Positions 22,926 to 33,779 of a stretch of DNA of 64,000 nucleotides are shown piece by piece. The stretch comes from Berberis thunbergii (taxonomy: Eukaryota > Streptophyta > Magnoliopsida > Ranunculales > Berberidaceae), in contig QNQO01005859.1 of assembly GCA_003290165.1 (NCBI GenBank), positions 38,316-102,315 on the forward strand, given 5' to 3'. Made by a program: the position numbers and the translations under genes. The number at the start of each line of letters is the position of its first letter. Position 1 is the first letter of the stretch. The notes under the pieces were generated by a model, which did not search any database, had not been told where the DNA came from, and saw only the letters and a program-made list of their open reading frames with translations.

Positions 22926-24004
22926 CACTGCAAATCCAAACTAATCAAATACAAAAGTCTGAAAACCCAATAATGCATATTGTTACAATGTGCTAAAGAT
23001 CAATGGATCAGTTTCATTTGTAATTAGAGCATTATTTTAAGGACTTCCACAAAACTCAGATTGGAAAGACTCGATTAAATATAAGCACACCTTCTTTGAC
23101 AGTATGGAGTTTGCAGAACAAAAACTGAACTCTCGTTGACAGACATTGGCAACTTGATACACTGAACTCTGTTGCATAAACAGAAAAGTCTTTAGCATAA
23201 GGTTCTTAGAATCTAGCATCTGGTTCTTGAAGTGTACATGCCTACAATAAAATTTCATGCATCTTCGTGGCACTTCTCCCAGCCTTGCAAAATTTTCTAT
23301 GGTCAAAACACCAGATTATAATAAAAATAATTGTACATGTTGATGATATTAGAGCGGGGTATTATAAGTTATCCTAGCTAAGCAATTCAATCACTTCAGG
23401 TCATCTTATGAGTGACCCATTCCTGGCACGACACTTCTTATAATAAGCTTTCCGAGTTCATAATCAGTCACAGATAATCATGTGTTAGAAATGAAAGGAA
23501 GGTGATTAAAGGAATTCGTATCCACTCTGTACACAGATTTCCATCCTATTCCTTAAGGTAACATGAACTTGGTATTTTTGTTCATATTTCATACTGAATC
23601 TAACTGTGCAATGCATGAAATATGAGACCAACACAACGTAAGTGGTAAATGTGATTATGCATGAATCGGGCAGATTATAATAAACTTCTTGTGTGCTAAG
23701 GACTTATGTGTTCAAAATACTTTTCAGTGATTCAAAGTTATCGCGGAGCACAGCAAGCAGTCAGTACTAAGCACAGTATCAGTACTAGTAGTGAGCAAAT
23801 TCCACACTACGATACATTAAAAGTGGGTGTGCTTATATGAGTCTTCTCATTCTCCAATCAAGTCTAATTTGGTTTACTAGAAAATCCAAAAAAGGAATGG
23901 GACCTTTGAAAAAAATATGATTGCATGCATACTTAAAATGACTAAGTATTTGATCAAAAATCTCAGCAAATGTGTGTTGAACACAAACACATTAATTGCA
24001 ACTA

Positions 24005-24140
24005 AGTCTCTAAAATCCTTTGGGACAAGAATTCCAGATGCAAAAGTCTTTATAAATGTGAGGTTCTTCAGAAGGGAACCATATGTCTGCTTGGTTGAAG
24101 GCTCAATCCTGTCTGGCTCTAGAAAGCGGAAAACGAGTTT
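24005..24140 (-). pseudogene. Glycerophosphodiester phosphodiesterase-like (GDPDL/SHV3) fragment
   Basis: On - the frame reads [20 protein letters not shown] and [10 protein letters not shown], then departs from the family. In GDPDL proteins, GPI-anchored cell-wall organisers, this segment precedes the final part of a GDPD domain. Only one exon's worth is visible. Confidence 0.75.
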
Positions 24141-24577
24141 GGTCTTGATTGGTTTGAAAGCAAAAATACTTCTTAGGAAGCACACCTCGGGTGAGGAGAT
24201 GTAATTGACAATAACTCATCTTGATATAGAGAGCACATAACTTATCATACTCAGATTATGTTGTGCAAAGAATGTGTCGTACTGAAATTAAAAGAGCGAA
24301 AAAGACATGATGCATGAGTAAGGCATATTCTGTGCATTTCAACATATATGTATGTGTGTGTGTATTTCTGAAGTAAAGAGTTATTCATTACCCAAATGGC
24401 ATAATAATGGTAATCAGATAGAAGAAAGAAGTTACCAATGTTTGGAAATCTTTCGCCATCAAATCAATATTGGACTTCTAGTCTTACTCATTAGCTCTAA
24501 GTTTAGACAATATGAAACTTACCACTATAGCGACCCATTAACTTCACGACACCAATACAGTTTTAAGAACTTTCAGC

Positions 24578-24854
24578 TTTGACATGTGCTTCATTAATTG
24601 CACGTTGAGCCTCTTCAACAGCAGTATCAAAACCGAATGATTTGTCAATAACCTAAGCCAACAGGAAATCATGACAAAAATATGAGACAGATAATATTTG
24701 GATTAACTCACAGTTTTAGAACTAATTAGAAAATCAATAAAAATTGGTTGAATATCAAATTTGCAGCTACAGTCCTAACAAGTACCGGTGTGTCATTATC
24801 AATAGTCTTGGGAACTCCTGCAACTGCAACTTTGAGACTGCGTCTTTTGATTTC
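24578..24854 (-). pseudogene. ATP-dependent 6-phosphofructokinase fragment, two exons
   Basis: Exon 24786-24854 (on -) reads EIKRRSLKVAVAGVPKTIDN and DTP. Exon 24578-24652 reads VIDKSFGFDTAVEEAQRAIN and EAHVK. The GVPKTIDND..GFDTAVEEA block is the fructose-6-phosphate/catalytic region of plant PFK (glycolysis). Both exons are open with AG/GT borders. It is the captured piece nearest to the L end of B. Confidence 0.9.
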
Positions 24855-26389
24855 CTGCATAAATAAGATAACTACAAGATCAGAAACTATAGCTAAAGAT
24901 AACTGACTGTAGAGTCGGATCTTGATAACATCTTAACCAATGTTATACTGTTAGGAACTTAGGACTTTGGATAAAGGACTCAATTTAGCAAAAGATCATT
25001 GAGTGGCTCACTCTCCCAGAGGCTAAGAACTTATCACATCGGTTAGGAAAGGGCGAGGGATTGGGCGAGGCGAAGAAGGTGCACCCTTGATGTGATTGAA
25101 GAGCCTGTAGTTGATTCAGGACCAAGGTCAGATGATATCATCTGCCTACAGGTATCAGGGAGCGCAGGAAGGACTGAATTCGTAAGGCTGCGCAGGATAA
25201 AAAAAAATATCAAAATGAAAACAGCCAGCTATAGCAAAATTATTACATGTTGTATCATTCTTATGCCGATAGTGATTGTTATAAACTTGAAACTGATGGA
25301 GAAGTTATAAAAACAGATCATCCACACAGCCTTGAACCCACAAATCAAACTAAAAACACCTTAAAATGAAAGCATAAGAAATCCATAACATCTAAAAAGC
25401 AATTACTTCATCTCATACTTCTATCATTAGCATTGAAAAGTGTCCATGCCAATTTTAGCATCTCATTGATAGTTGATATATGGACTCTGTATTATGCCAA
25501 ATTGTATATTTTCAAAATACGATAGTACCAATACTTCATAAATACTTATACTTTCCCATTTCCACATCCTAAACAAGGAGAAGGAATCTGCTTACTATGG
25601 CTTTACCAATGGTTTAACCTGCATACTTAGTCATATAAATTGTGTAATGATCTTAGGATTTTCAGGAGTATATTCTGCACAGAGAAATACAAACAGATAA
25701 AAGATAAGATAAATGCAATATTCCTTAACAGTGGCCAATCCAAATAAATCCTATAAAAGTTTTGACTGCAAGTGAGCATCTAAACCCCCTTCCTCTATTT
25801 GCGAATGTTAAAAGACTGCTGGCATATGAATTGAATACTTACCCAGGCAGTCATCTTGATTCTTCAGCAGAACTCAATGTCACTCCACGAGGTTTCCCAC
25901 AATGTCGACATACAAACTCAATTGTTTCCCACAATGTCGACATCACCGAATCAAAACCTCTTCTTCAAAAGCAAACCGGTTCAAAATCATGAAAAAAAGG
26001 AGAACAACATTAGCAATTTCTCAAATAGAAACCCAATCAAGAAAAGAAATCAAAGCAATTCCATATACCCACTCACGACAATCTCTTTCCTTGCGAACTC
26101 ACACACGATAATCTCTCTATCTCTATCTCCTTCTTCTTCGTGCAGCAAAAACAGTGTTCAACATTCTTCTTCTTCGACGAACTCTCCTTCAAGAACATGT
26201 GGAGATGGAACAAATTTTTGGAACAAATTTAGGGTTTCGGGAGATCTGTGGGGAGATGGAACAAATTTTTGGATTATAAACAAAAGTGGGAAAGCACAAT
26301 TTTTGGAGCGGGAACGCAAAATTTGGAGCGGGAATCGCCCGCGAGAAATCTGACTCCATTTCTTCCACACTTCCATGTGCATTGCACGT
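24855..26389. other. L-end leader region of element B
   Basis: Between the PFK piece and the L-end array. Around 26290-26350 (reverse complement) it has CGCTCCAAA/TTTGG motifs like the GCGCTTTGG..TTTGGGG motifs after the L ends of A and C, so it is probably the element's promoter and leader. A segment at 24950-25215 ending in an A-run is unexplained. Confidence 0.45.
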
Positions 26390-26787
26390 GCCGTTTAGCA
26401 ACGGTTTTAAGCCGTTGGTAACTTTAGCTACGGTTCTGAGCCGTGGCTAACACACCAACGGTTTAGAACCGTTGCTAAATTTTATTTTTGCAACGGTTTT
26501 GAGCCGTTGCTATCCCTAGCCACGGTTTAAAACCGTTGCTAAAGTTTTTTGTTGCAACGGTTTGTGGCCGTTGCTAATGATGCCCACAGTCAGCAGCCGT
26601 TGCTAATATTAGCCACGGTTTTTAGCCGTGCCCAATATACCAACGGTTTTAAGCCGTGGCCAGGTTTTTTTTACCCACGGTTTTAAGCCGTTGGTACATA
26701 TAGCTACGGTTTTAGGCCGTGGCAAATAAACCAACGGTTTAAAACCGTGGCCAGCTCGGCGTAGCTAAAAGGGGTTTTGGTGTAGTG
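26390..26787. repeat. L-end subterminal repeat array of element B
   Basis: About fourteen ACGG..CCGT units in both orientations, ending in GTAGCTAAAAGGGG and the terminus. In reverse complement it starts CACTACACCAAAACCCC followed by TTTTAGCTACG, like the left ends of A and C. Confidence 0.87.
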
Positions 26788-27697
26788 AATGGAATGCAGA
26801 TATTTGTTGATATGGTAATAGAGCTATGTTGATATGGCTGATATGGAGTAAATCTACTATGTTGAAAGTCCATAAAGACCTTCCTAATGCAAATCTTTGA
26901 GGTATTCTTCCAAATCCTTTAAGTGAGCACAAAATTACGCTTTTTGTGATTCAAATTAAATGCATATTGGAATTCTACTATGGCTCTATAACCAAATTGG
27001 TACTCGTGGACATTAATACTTAAAGTGAACCCAAGGTTTTCTTGCACATGTAGGCTGAACTTAGATATCAATTCTCAGCTACTCATGTCAGACATGGGTA
27101 GGAGGACTTGGATTCAGTTAGCTGTTACAAATTTTGAAGGACTCTGTGCCTAAATTCTTTATAGCTGGCACGAAATGCAACCAATGGGCTGCTTCTATAT
27201 TGCAGCAGTCTTAACAATCATCAGTCTGATTTTGTCAGCTGCGGCATTCTTTACTTATCTCTATCAGACTGCTGTCAGAATTCTCTGCTAATTTAGGTAT
27301 GGATCAATAGCTTCTGGATGAGTAACTTGGGGACTAAATCTAATCCAGTGCCATGTTCACGTTATTTTAATGATTAAGTGGCTGGTTTTTCAGATTTTTT
27401 TTCTAAACCCATCTCAGAGATATGAGAAGCCCTGATCTCAGAGAAAGGAGTAGCAGCTCCTAAAAATTTGCCCGACTTATCATCCCATTCCCAAACACTT
27501 TTTCTTGGGGTCAAGCTCCTTTAAATTATTCAGTTAAAAAGATAATACTTTGAAAGGCAGCCTTACCAAACTCCTTAAACCATCTTATGTCTCAGAATTT
27601 TTACAAAACTTTGTTAAAAGTCCCCTTTATAATTATTTACTTCAACAAATTAGTCATTTCAAAGGAACTGACATCGTCTATCATTCCACAATCACAG

Positions 27698-29498
27698 GAG
27701 GCAATCAAGTGCATGCGACACTCAAAGCGAACTATTTTGACAACAGATGATGTGGATAGTGCACTTAAATTACGCAATGTGGAGGTATATAACTGCTAAA
27801 ATGATAAAATACTTAAAGAATTGAGTGTTTTTACCTGCCTGTTTGCTATTCTTAGGTCTGTTTTTGTTTGTTTGTTATCTGGAGAACGTACACGTTCGCA
27901 TCCAGAAACTGCAAATGTTTAATTTTGCCTTTCCCACTGAAGTTCTAATGGTTTTCGTTTATTTGCATTTCTGCCTTGGGGAAAGGTATTTGTTGATGTT
28001 TAAGGGTTCCAATGTACTTCATTTCAATGGTTCTGCATGTGTATGGTGTTTTTTATTTGGGAAGTATTTGTTTTCTTTTCTCAAAGTAAATTTATATAAA
28101 TTTATTATAGGATTTCCATTTGCTTATGTATGTCAACTCTTGTTACTTCAGCCAATTTATGGCTTTGCTACTGGAGATCCTTTGCGCTTCAAAAGAGCTA
28201 TATATAGGTCACAAGGATTTATTCTACATTGACAACAAGGATGTCGAATTTAAAGATGTAAGAATCAATCGTCTTGTTAACTCCAGATTATTATTTGTAA
28301 CTATTTTCAGATTCGTTCTATCCCACACAGTATTCGATTGTGTAGGTGATCGAAGCTCCCCTGCCGAAAGCCCCTCTAGATACATCAGTTGTAGCTCATT
28401 GGCTTGCTATTGAAGGTGTACAACCAGCCATTCCAGAAAATGCTCCAGTTGAAGGTCTGTCTCTTAGCTCCAGTTTCACCTTATGCAGAAATTACTCGTA
28501 TAAAGAGTTTGAGACAACCTTTTACATTGTCATTTTTTTAACATTGACATTTCAACATCACATGCATGTATTTCAAATTAATCCAAGAACCCCATCATAG
28601 TTAGAAACTAAACATTACAGAGAAAATTGGTTAAGGCATTGCTTGAATATATAAATCTTATTAGGTGAGTGTGAAATTAGTGTCAAACTGTCAATACTCA
28701 TCTCAGTCATGCCATATTGGAGCCACTTGGTCTGAAAGTATTCTAGTGGTGTTCTATCTTTTGATTCCTTGTTTTAGTTGCAACTGCTAAATGAATGAAC
28801 AAAAAAAGTTAGAATCAAAGAATTGCATATATTAGAGTTGTTTTGTTCCCTTTTGTTTTATGAGAAGTAGCCTGAGAACGAAGAAGCAAGTAATAGCATC
28901 TTGTTTCCTTTCTCTATATTGCTCCGATCATGTGGATGTCACTCCTTTCCAAAAATATATTTAGAAGTTTAATTTCTTTTTATAAAGAGGGGAAATTAAC
29001 TGCCATGCTTCATTTGTAGCGCTGGTAGCTCCGACTGAGAACAGAAAGTCGGAACACAAAGAGGATGCGCTACCTGTTGAAATTAAATTACCTGTTAAGC
29101 ACGTATTATCTAGGGAACTTCAGGTATACAGTGTTATATATGTATTGCAATTTTGGAGCTGACTGTCACTAAATCTGACACGGTTCTATTCAAACAAGCA
29201 TTAGCAAGTTTGGCTACAGATTCAGGACTTCATCCCTTAGTTCCTTACTTCACATCATTTCTGATGAGGTATAGTTCATTTTTATCCCTAAAACTCCACT
29301 CTTCTTTTTTGGTGGTAAAGATGATATTTTTAATTAAATTTTCCACAATACATAACCCTAGGTTAGCTCATTCCAAATTTGTGTTTTTTCTGATAACCCT
29401 AGGTTACTCGGAGTTTGAATGATTTTCGTCTCTTGTTTGCTTTGATGCGCGTTGTCCGGAGCCTTCTCCAGAATCCACATATACATATCAAACCTTAT
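27698..29498 (+). pseudogene. TAF6: TAF6 fragment, six exons, in element A
   Basis: Exons at 27698-27784 (EAIKCMRHSKRTILTTDDVD, the histone-fold end), 28152-28257 (PIYGFATGDPLRFKRAIY, then a small insertion, then HKDLFYIDNKDVEFKD), 28346-28454 ([20 protein letters not shown]), 29020-29123 (LPVKHVLSREL), about 29152-29268 (SDTVLFKQALASLATDSGLH) and 29403-29498 (LNDFRLLFALMRVVRSLLQN). TAF6 is a TFIID/SAGA subunit. Intron positions and order are kept. A short insertion shifts the frame in the second exon, and the N-terminus and much of the HEAT domain are missing. It is the longest collinear captured piece in the window. Confidence 0.93.
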
Positions 29499-31853
29499 GT
29501 AAGTTCATAATTTAATTCGTAAAATAGTAATTATCTCAATTCAAGATTTTTGGCAGAATAGTCCCACTGCGTGTGAGTCATGTCACCACTTGATGGTTCC
29601 CCATGTCTACGTCGAATGATAGATACCATCTTGCATGTTTACTGAATTAACCATTTGCATGGCAGGAAGGATATGTACAATTGTCTAATGATATTTTCTT
29701 TTGATTTATAATATCATGAGAAACAATTTCCAACTAGCTCAAAGTTTTAAACTAGAAAGTTCATCTTGACTTTCTAGGTAAAAAAAATGCAATTGATCTT
29801 ATATTTTGGAGTTCCTGGTCATAGTTGATTTTGAAGACACGGTCTTGGAGTTTGGTGGAGAGGTAAGTTATTGAATGGATGTATCTTAAGGTTTAAATCA
29901 TTGCTTCAAGTTAATTTTGTTTGATTGTGGGTCTGCATATGTTTTCCTATTTGTCTATTGATTAAAATGCTCAGAAACAAACAGTTACGTAATTTAAAAC
30001 ATATTATGAGTTGGTAAAGTGTCGGATCAGCTTATCTCTTTATCTGAGCGCCCCACATTGAGCTTGGTGGCACGGTTTTAGGTGGAAAATCTAGTTCAAC
30101 TTATTCTAATATGTATTCTATTGTTAATTGTGTATTTCTGGTTTGTTTGATCACATTTAAATACTGTTTTAACTTGCACATACACATTTATTAGCTTGTT
30201 GGTTTTCCAAGCTAAGGTTATACAACACAAACTTATTCAAGTTAGTCATTGCCTTTTTATTTCAGTCAACTCATTTCTATTATAAAAAAAATTTTCAAGT
30301 CAATTTTTTATCCCATGTTGTCTGCACCATCTAGTAAAGTGAATGAAATGATCAATGAATAATAACTGTGATAATGAAATGACTGATGGAGGCAAGATTT
30401 TGCACATGCCTGCCACAAATCAGCTCTTGTGGGATCTGAACATTTAGATTTTAGCAAATGCATGAACATCAAGGTTAAAGTTAAACTCCTGAAAATTGTT
30501 CATATTCAAATTTCCTAGTCAGTAATTATAAATTCCCCAGATAAGCCTATTGAGCTGAATTCAAATGTGTTTTAAGGTATAATGCTGTGATCGTGGATTA
30601 ATTTGCTCTATTTACACTATACTCTCAGGAGAACAAAAAAATGATAGGCACAAAGATTTTTTTTTTTTTTGGAATGGCATTCTTCTCCGAAGTATCCACC
30701 AGAAGAAGACATTGTTGCTTTGGTTCCAGTTGTTTAAAGATCGTATTTCTGATCATTTCAGCTTTTAGCACAACTATTTTTCTCTTGTTGTTCAACTTAT
30801 ACCGAAAACTCAAAGTGGCATTACATTTCATTCTCTTCAATTTAATAGGCTTATCGATATCATTTGCCTTCAGGTTCTGGCAGCAGAGAAGGCAAAAGCA
30901 CAGGTGGTTTGCACGAAAGACTTACCATGTCAGTAGCAGTGCCTCTACTGTGGGTGTCCACGAAAGGCTTATCGATATCATTTGTACGCTGAGTTGCTGC
31001 TGATGCTGGTTTTGCTGCTGCTGGGACGCCTGCTGTCTGTCGCAGCATTGGTTGGAGCATTTGTTTTGGGCAATCCGGGGTACACTCGGGTCGCAGAAAC
31101 GCGCGTGTGCTGCGTGTTCTATGGCTGAGAGCACTGCATGGAGCCATTTTTTGTGTTTCAGGTTTGTTATTAATCAAATTAGGCAGTTATAACATGTTGT
31201 TTGTTGTCTTTGGTCATTTTCTTCGGATTTTCATAATATTTATGGTGATGCTTCGTGCTTTTAGGTATTTTGTGTCAGTTCTTGCAATAATTTAACTCAA
31301 TTATCTGTCTATATCTCTTGAAATCTATACTTGTCATTCTGGAAAAACATGGATGCTTCATTTCAAGCTTTTTAGTCTCATCACAGCTCAGACTGTTGCA
31401 GTCATCAAACATCCCAAATCTGGAAAAAAATGCATGTGAGCTTGTGTATGGAAATTGCTTTATAAATTTGTTTCTTCATATTTTTGGCTGTCTTACATTG
31501 TTTAATTGCTTCATTTCAGGACATACTGGAGAACATACTGAAATTCTCTTTTCTTGTTCATCACGGTATTCAATGTAAATTCTCTTTTCTTGTTCATTTT
31601 ATACTGGAGAACATACTGAAATTCAAACTTCTCTTCCAAAACTAAAAACCAAGAAAATCATCGATATCTGAAACCAATCATTTCTCCACAGTTGCTGCCA
31701 AAGTTTATACAAACAGAAACAATAAATGAACTGCAGTTGTTTTCTAGAGTACTAGGTTCAAGGTTGAACTTCATTTCATTCCATAATTGACAACTCTACT
31801 ACAAATATATTTCTTTCATAAATGCTTTTATCAACCCGAAGTAGCGTTTATGA
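29499..31853. other. Element A interior with CTG-rich module
   Basis: Mostly AT-rich with no recognised exon. At about 30960-31150 lies a CTG-rich stretch plus a unique core (CGCGCGTGTGCTGCGTGTTC) that matches, reversed, the module at 22150-22240 in B. Short exon-like frames (VDFEDTVLEFGGE near 29825; VLAAEKAKAQ near 30875) are too short to assign. Confidence 0.5.
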
Positions 31854-32198
31854 TTGACCTCGTCATTGACTATTGGCTATGAACAGGTACAGGACATTAG
31901 CCAACAGCAAAAATATGGATTTGGTGGAACCTGGGAAAATCTGACCAAAATTTCAGGATGTAAGATTTTTGCAAATTTGATGACTGCATTGAGTTTACCT
32001 AAACGAGAACACTTTCTCATATTCAGAAGATCTTATGAATTTTTCTTTAAACTGGTGCAGGGTGAAAAGGATCATCCACTTGATATCCAAGATAGGAAAT
32101 GTTTTCTCGAAAAATTGGATGAGGTTGTTGATGATAGGGACGCTAAGGAGGATTTAAATATGAAATGCCTCCTAGATATGCTTAAAGACTCTCATTGA
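31854..32198 (+). CDS. Open frame of unknown family near the R end of element A
   Basis: An open frame of about 114 codons ends at TGA 32196-32198. It contains YGFGGTWENLTKISGCKIFA and a charged tail LEKLDEVVDDRDAKEDLNMK. Upstream sequence (CTATGAACAG at 31879-31888) could be a splice acceptor, so it may be a terminal exon. Composition looks coding (acidic, few rare residues), but I recognise no domain. It could be a captured last exon or an element-specific protein. Confidence 0.35.
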   Translation: MTSSLTIGYEQVQDISQQQKYGFGGTWENLTKISGCKIFANLMTALSLPKREHFLIFRRSYEFFFKLVQGEKDHPLDIQDRKCFLEKLDEVVDDRDAKEDLNMKCLLDMLKDSH

Positions 32199-32511
32199 CC
32201 ATATGAAGAACTATAGTGGTACTCACATGAACAATCAACAAAGTTTAACAAGGAAAAGTCAAGATTCAAACAGTAGAAGAAATTTGGATGAAACAAGCTT
32301 AGATATGCTCTTAGATATGCCTCCTAGAAATTTGTATTTGAGATATTATTTGATAGATTTTGACTCAATGTAATACATTTTTTTATTAATTACATTACTT
32401 TGCCTCCATTAATTACATTACTTTGCCTCCATTATTTGATAGATTTTGACTCAATGACTCAAAGTCATTTGATAGCAAAAAAAAATTTTAAAAAAATAAA
32501 AAATAAAAAAA

Positions 32512-32964
32512 TTTGCCACGGTTTTAAACCGTGGCTAACTATTGCAACGGCTCAGAACCGTTGCTATCACGTTTGCCACGGTTTAAAACCGTTGCTAATA
32601 GCTACATCTTGTCACGGCTTAAAACCGTGGCCAAGGTTAGCCACGGCTAAAAACCGTTGCTACCTTGTTAGCCACGGTTTAAAACCGTTGCTAATATCTA
32701 CACCTTGTCACGGCTTAAAACCGTGGCTATTTTTGCCACGGCTAAAAACCGTTGCTATTCTCCTTGCAACGGTTTAAAACCGTGGCTAAATGTTGAAAAT
32801 CACCACCCCTACTCAAACATAAAACCGTTGCTAAACATTTTAGCAACGGTTTATAGCCGTTGCAACAAATTTCGCGACGCCTCTGTAGCCAACGGCTCTT
32901 AGCCGTGGCAATGGGTTACGCCCACGGTACAGAACCGTTGCTAAAGGGGGTTTTTGGTGTAGTG
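32512..32964. repeat. R-end subterminal repeat array of element A
   Basis: About fifteen ACGG..CCGT units (for example GCCACGGTTTAAAACCGTTG) running to the terminus. It is preceded by AATTACATTACTTTGCCTCC and GTCATTTGATAGCAAAA, which recur before the R-end array of element C. Confidence 0.88.
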
Positions 32965-33779
32965 TAATACAAAATCTAAGACCGCTTAGGCCCCTGGGCG
33001 CTAGGCACCTGCTCGCCGTCCGCCCACTGCCTAGCATTTTTTAGAACACTTGTCACTAAACTCCACGCAAGGCAAAGAGATGAACTCCTAGAAGTAATGC
33101 ACTTAATTGGTATTTGATTCGTTTTATGCTTTCACGATGAATAATGATATTTATGATTTTAACTTTTATTTAATATAGGAGTTTATGTTATTTTAGTGAC
33201 AAAGATTTCATCAACTTCTTCTAGATTATTATTTCTGTGGTTGTCTTTTTCTTGTCCATGTAAGTCTAGTCATGTTTTTCTTATGTGTCGAATTTTAAAT
33301 ATCAATTAATTCCGGTAGGTTTCGTTATATGTGATTGTCTTTTATTATGTTATTGTTTCTGGATATATCGTAAATTTAGGATATCATATGTGACCAATCG
33401 TTGTGCTTTCTAGAAAAAGTGAAATAAAAAATCCGATTATGTTGTTTGTGATATTGGTGCATTAAAGACTATTTTTCCGATTATGTTGTTTGTGATGTAA
33501 AACACGTAATTGAGTTATCATAGCGAATCAATACTAGTTGGCGCGTGAAATCTATGAGAGATTCTTGGAAACTTGTGATTTTTCTAAACTTGATTTTTAT
33601 TAAACTAAATTCAATTTCATATTTTTAAATTGCTAGAATTTCTTAGATTTAGTTTCGCGTAGTTCTTCTTCCTTGATCGTTTTTTGTAGTTCGCTTTTCC
33701 CTGTGGGGTCGACACCCCAATATTTACTGTAATTGACTGCGTGTACTGTTTGGGGGTAATCAAGTGATAACCTGCATTT

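Larger units (their letters stand above)
15373..26787 (-). mobile_element. Pack-CACTA element B, 11.4 kb, nested in A, reverse orientation
   Basis: Left terminus CACTACACCAAAAACCCC (R-type end) and right terminus GGGGTTTTGGTGTAGTG (L-type end), so the element lies reversed relative to A and C. The TSD aat is at 15370-15372 and 26788-26790. It carries exons of PFK, a GDPD-like protein, RDR, CREG, plastid-type pyrophosphatase, HSP70 and a USP/U-box protein on -, plus myosin XI on +. No transposase is recognised. All but the myosin piece read away from the L end. Confidence 0.92.
12999..32964 (+). mobile_element. Pack-CACTA element A, carrying HHO and TAF6 exons; contains element B
   Basis: Ends CACTACAACAAAAGGCC (left, L end) and GGTTTTTGGTGTAGTG (right, R end), flanked by the 3-bp TSD taa (12996-12998 and 32965-32967). 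Without nested element B it is about 8.5 kb. Both ends carry subterminal arrays of ACGG..CCGT palindromic units. Inside are fragments of an HHO/NIGT1 GARP factor and TAF6, both reading L to R, and a CAG/CTG-rich module. I find no CACTA transposase (TNP2/Transposase_21) sequence, so it appears non-autonomous. Confidence 0.9.
12440..33051. mobile_element. hAT MITE (same family as 6489-7106), split by CACTA element A
   Basis: The left part (12440-12998) starts CAGTGTTCTAAAAATC. The right part (32965-33051) ends TTTTTTAGAACACTT, with the final G mutated to T. Both match the 6489-7106 MITE. The 8-bp TSD gtcactaa is at 12432-12439 and 33052-33059. The insertion of element A duplicated taa. Confidence 0.9.
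11824..33762 (+). mobile_element. Probable gypsy-type LTR, about 1.3 kb, split by nested insertions
   Basis: The two halves (11824-12439 and 33052-33762) make one sequence once the hAT MITE and the CACTA elements are removed. It begins TGATATTCAC after a purine-rich run. A TATA-like box (CATAAATACA) lies near 12260, and a GTGGGGTCGACACCCC stretch near 33703 precedes an end at GGGGGTAATCA. No partner LTR or TSD is visible in the window, so it could be a solo LTR or one end of a broken element. Boundaries are approximate. Confidence 0.4.

Noticed and set aside
24950..25215. SINE-like segment ending in an A-run
   Set aside because: No convincing A/B box pair or target duplication could be defined by eye. 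Left as unexplained sequence.
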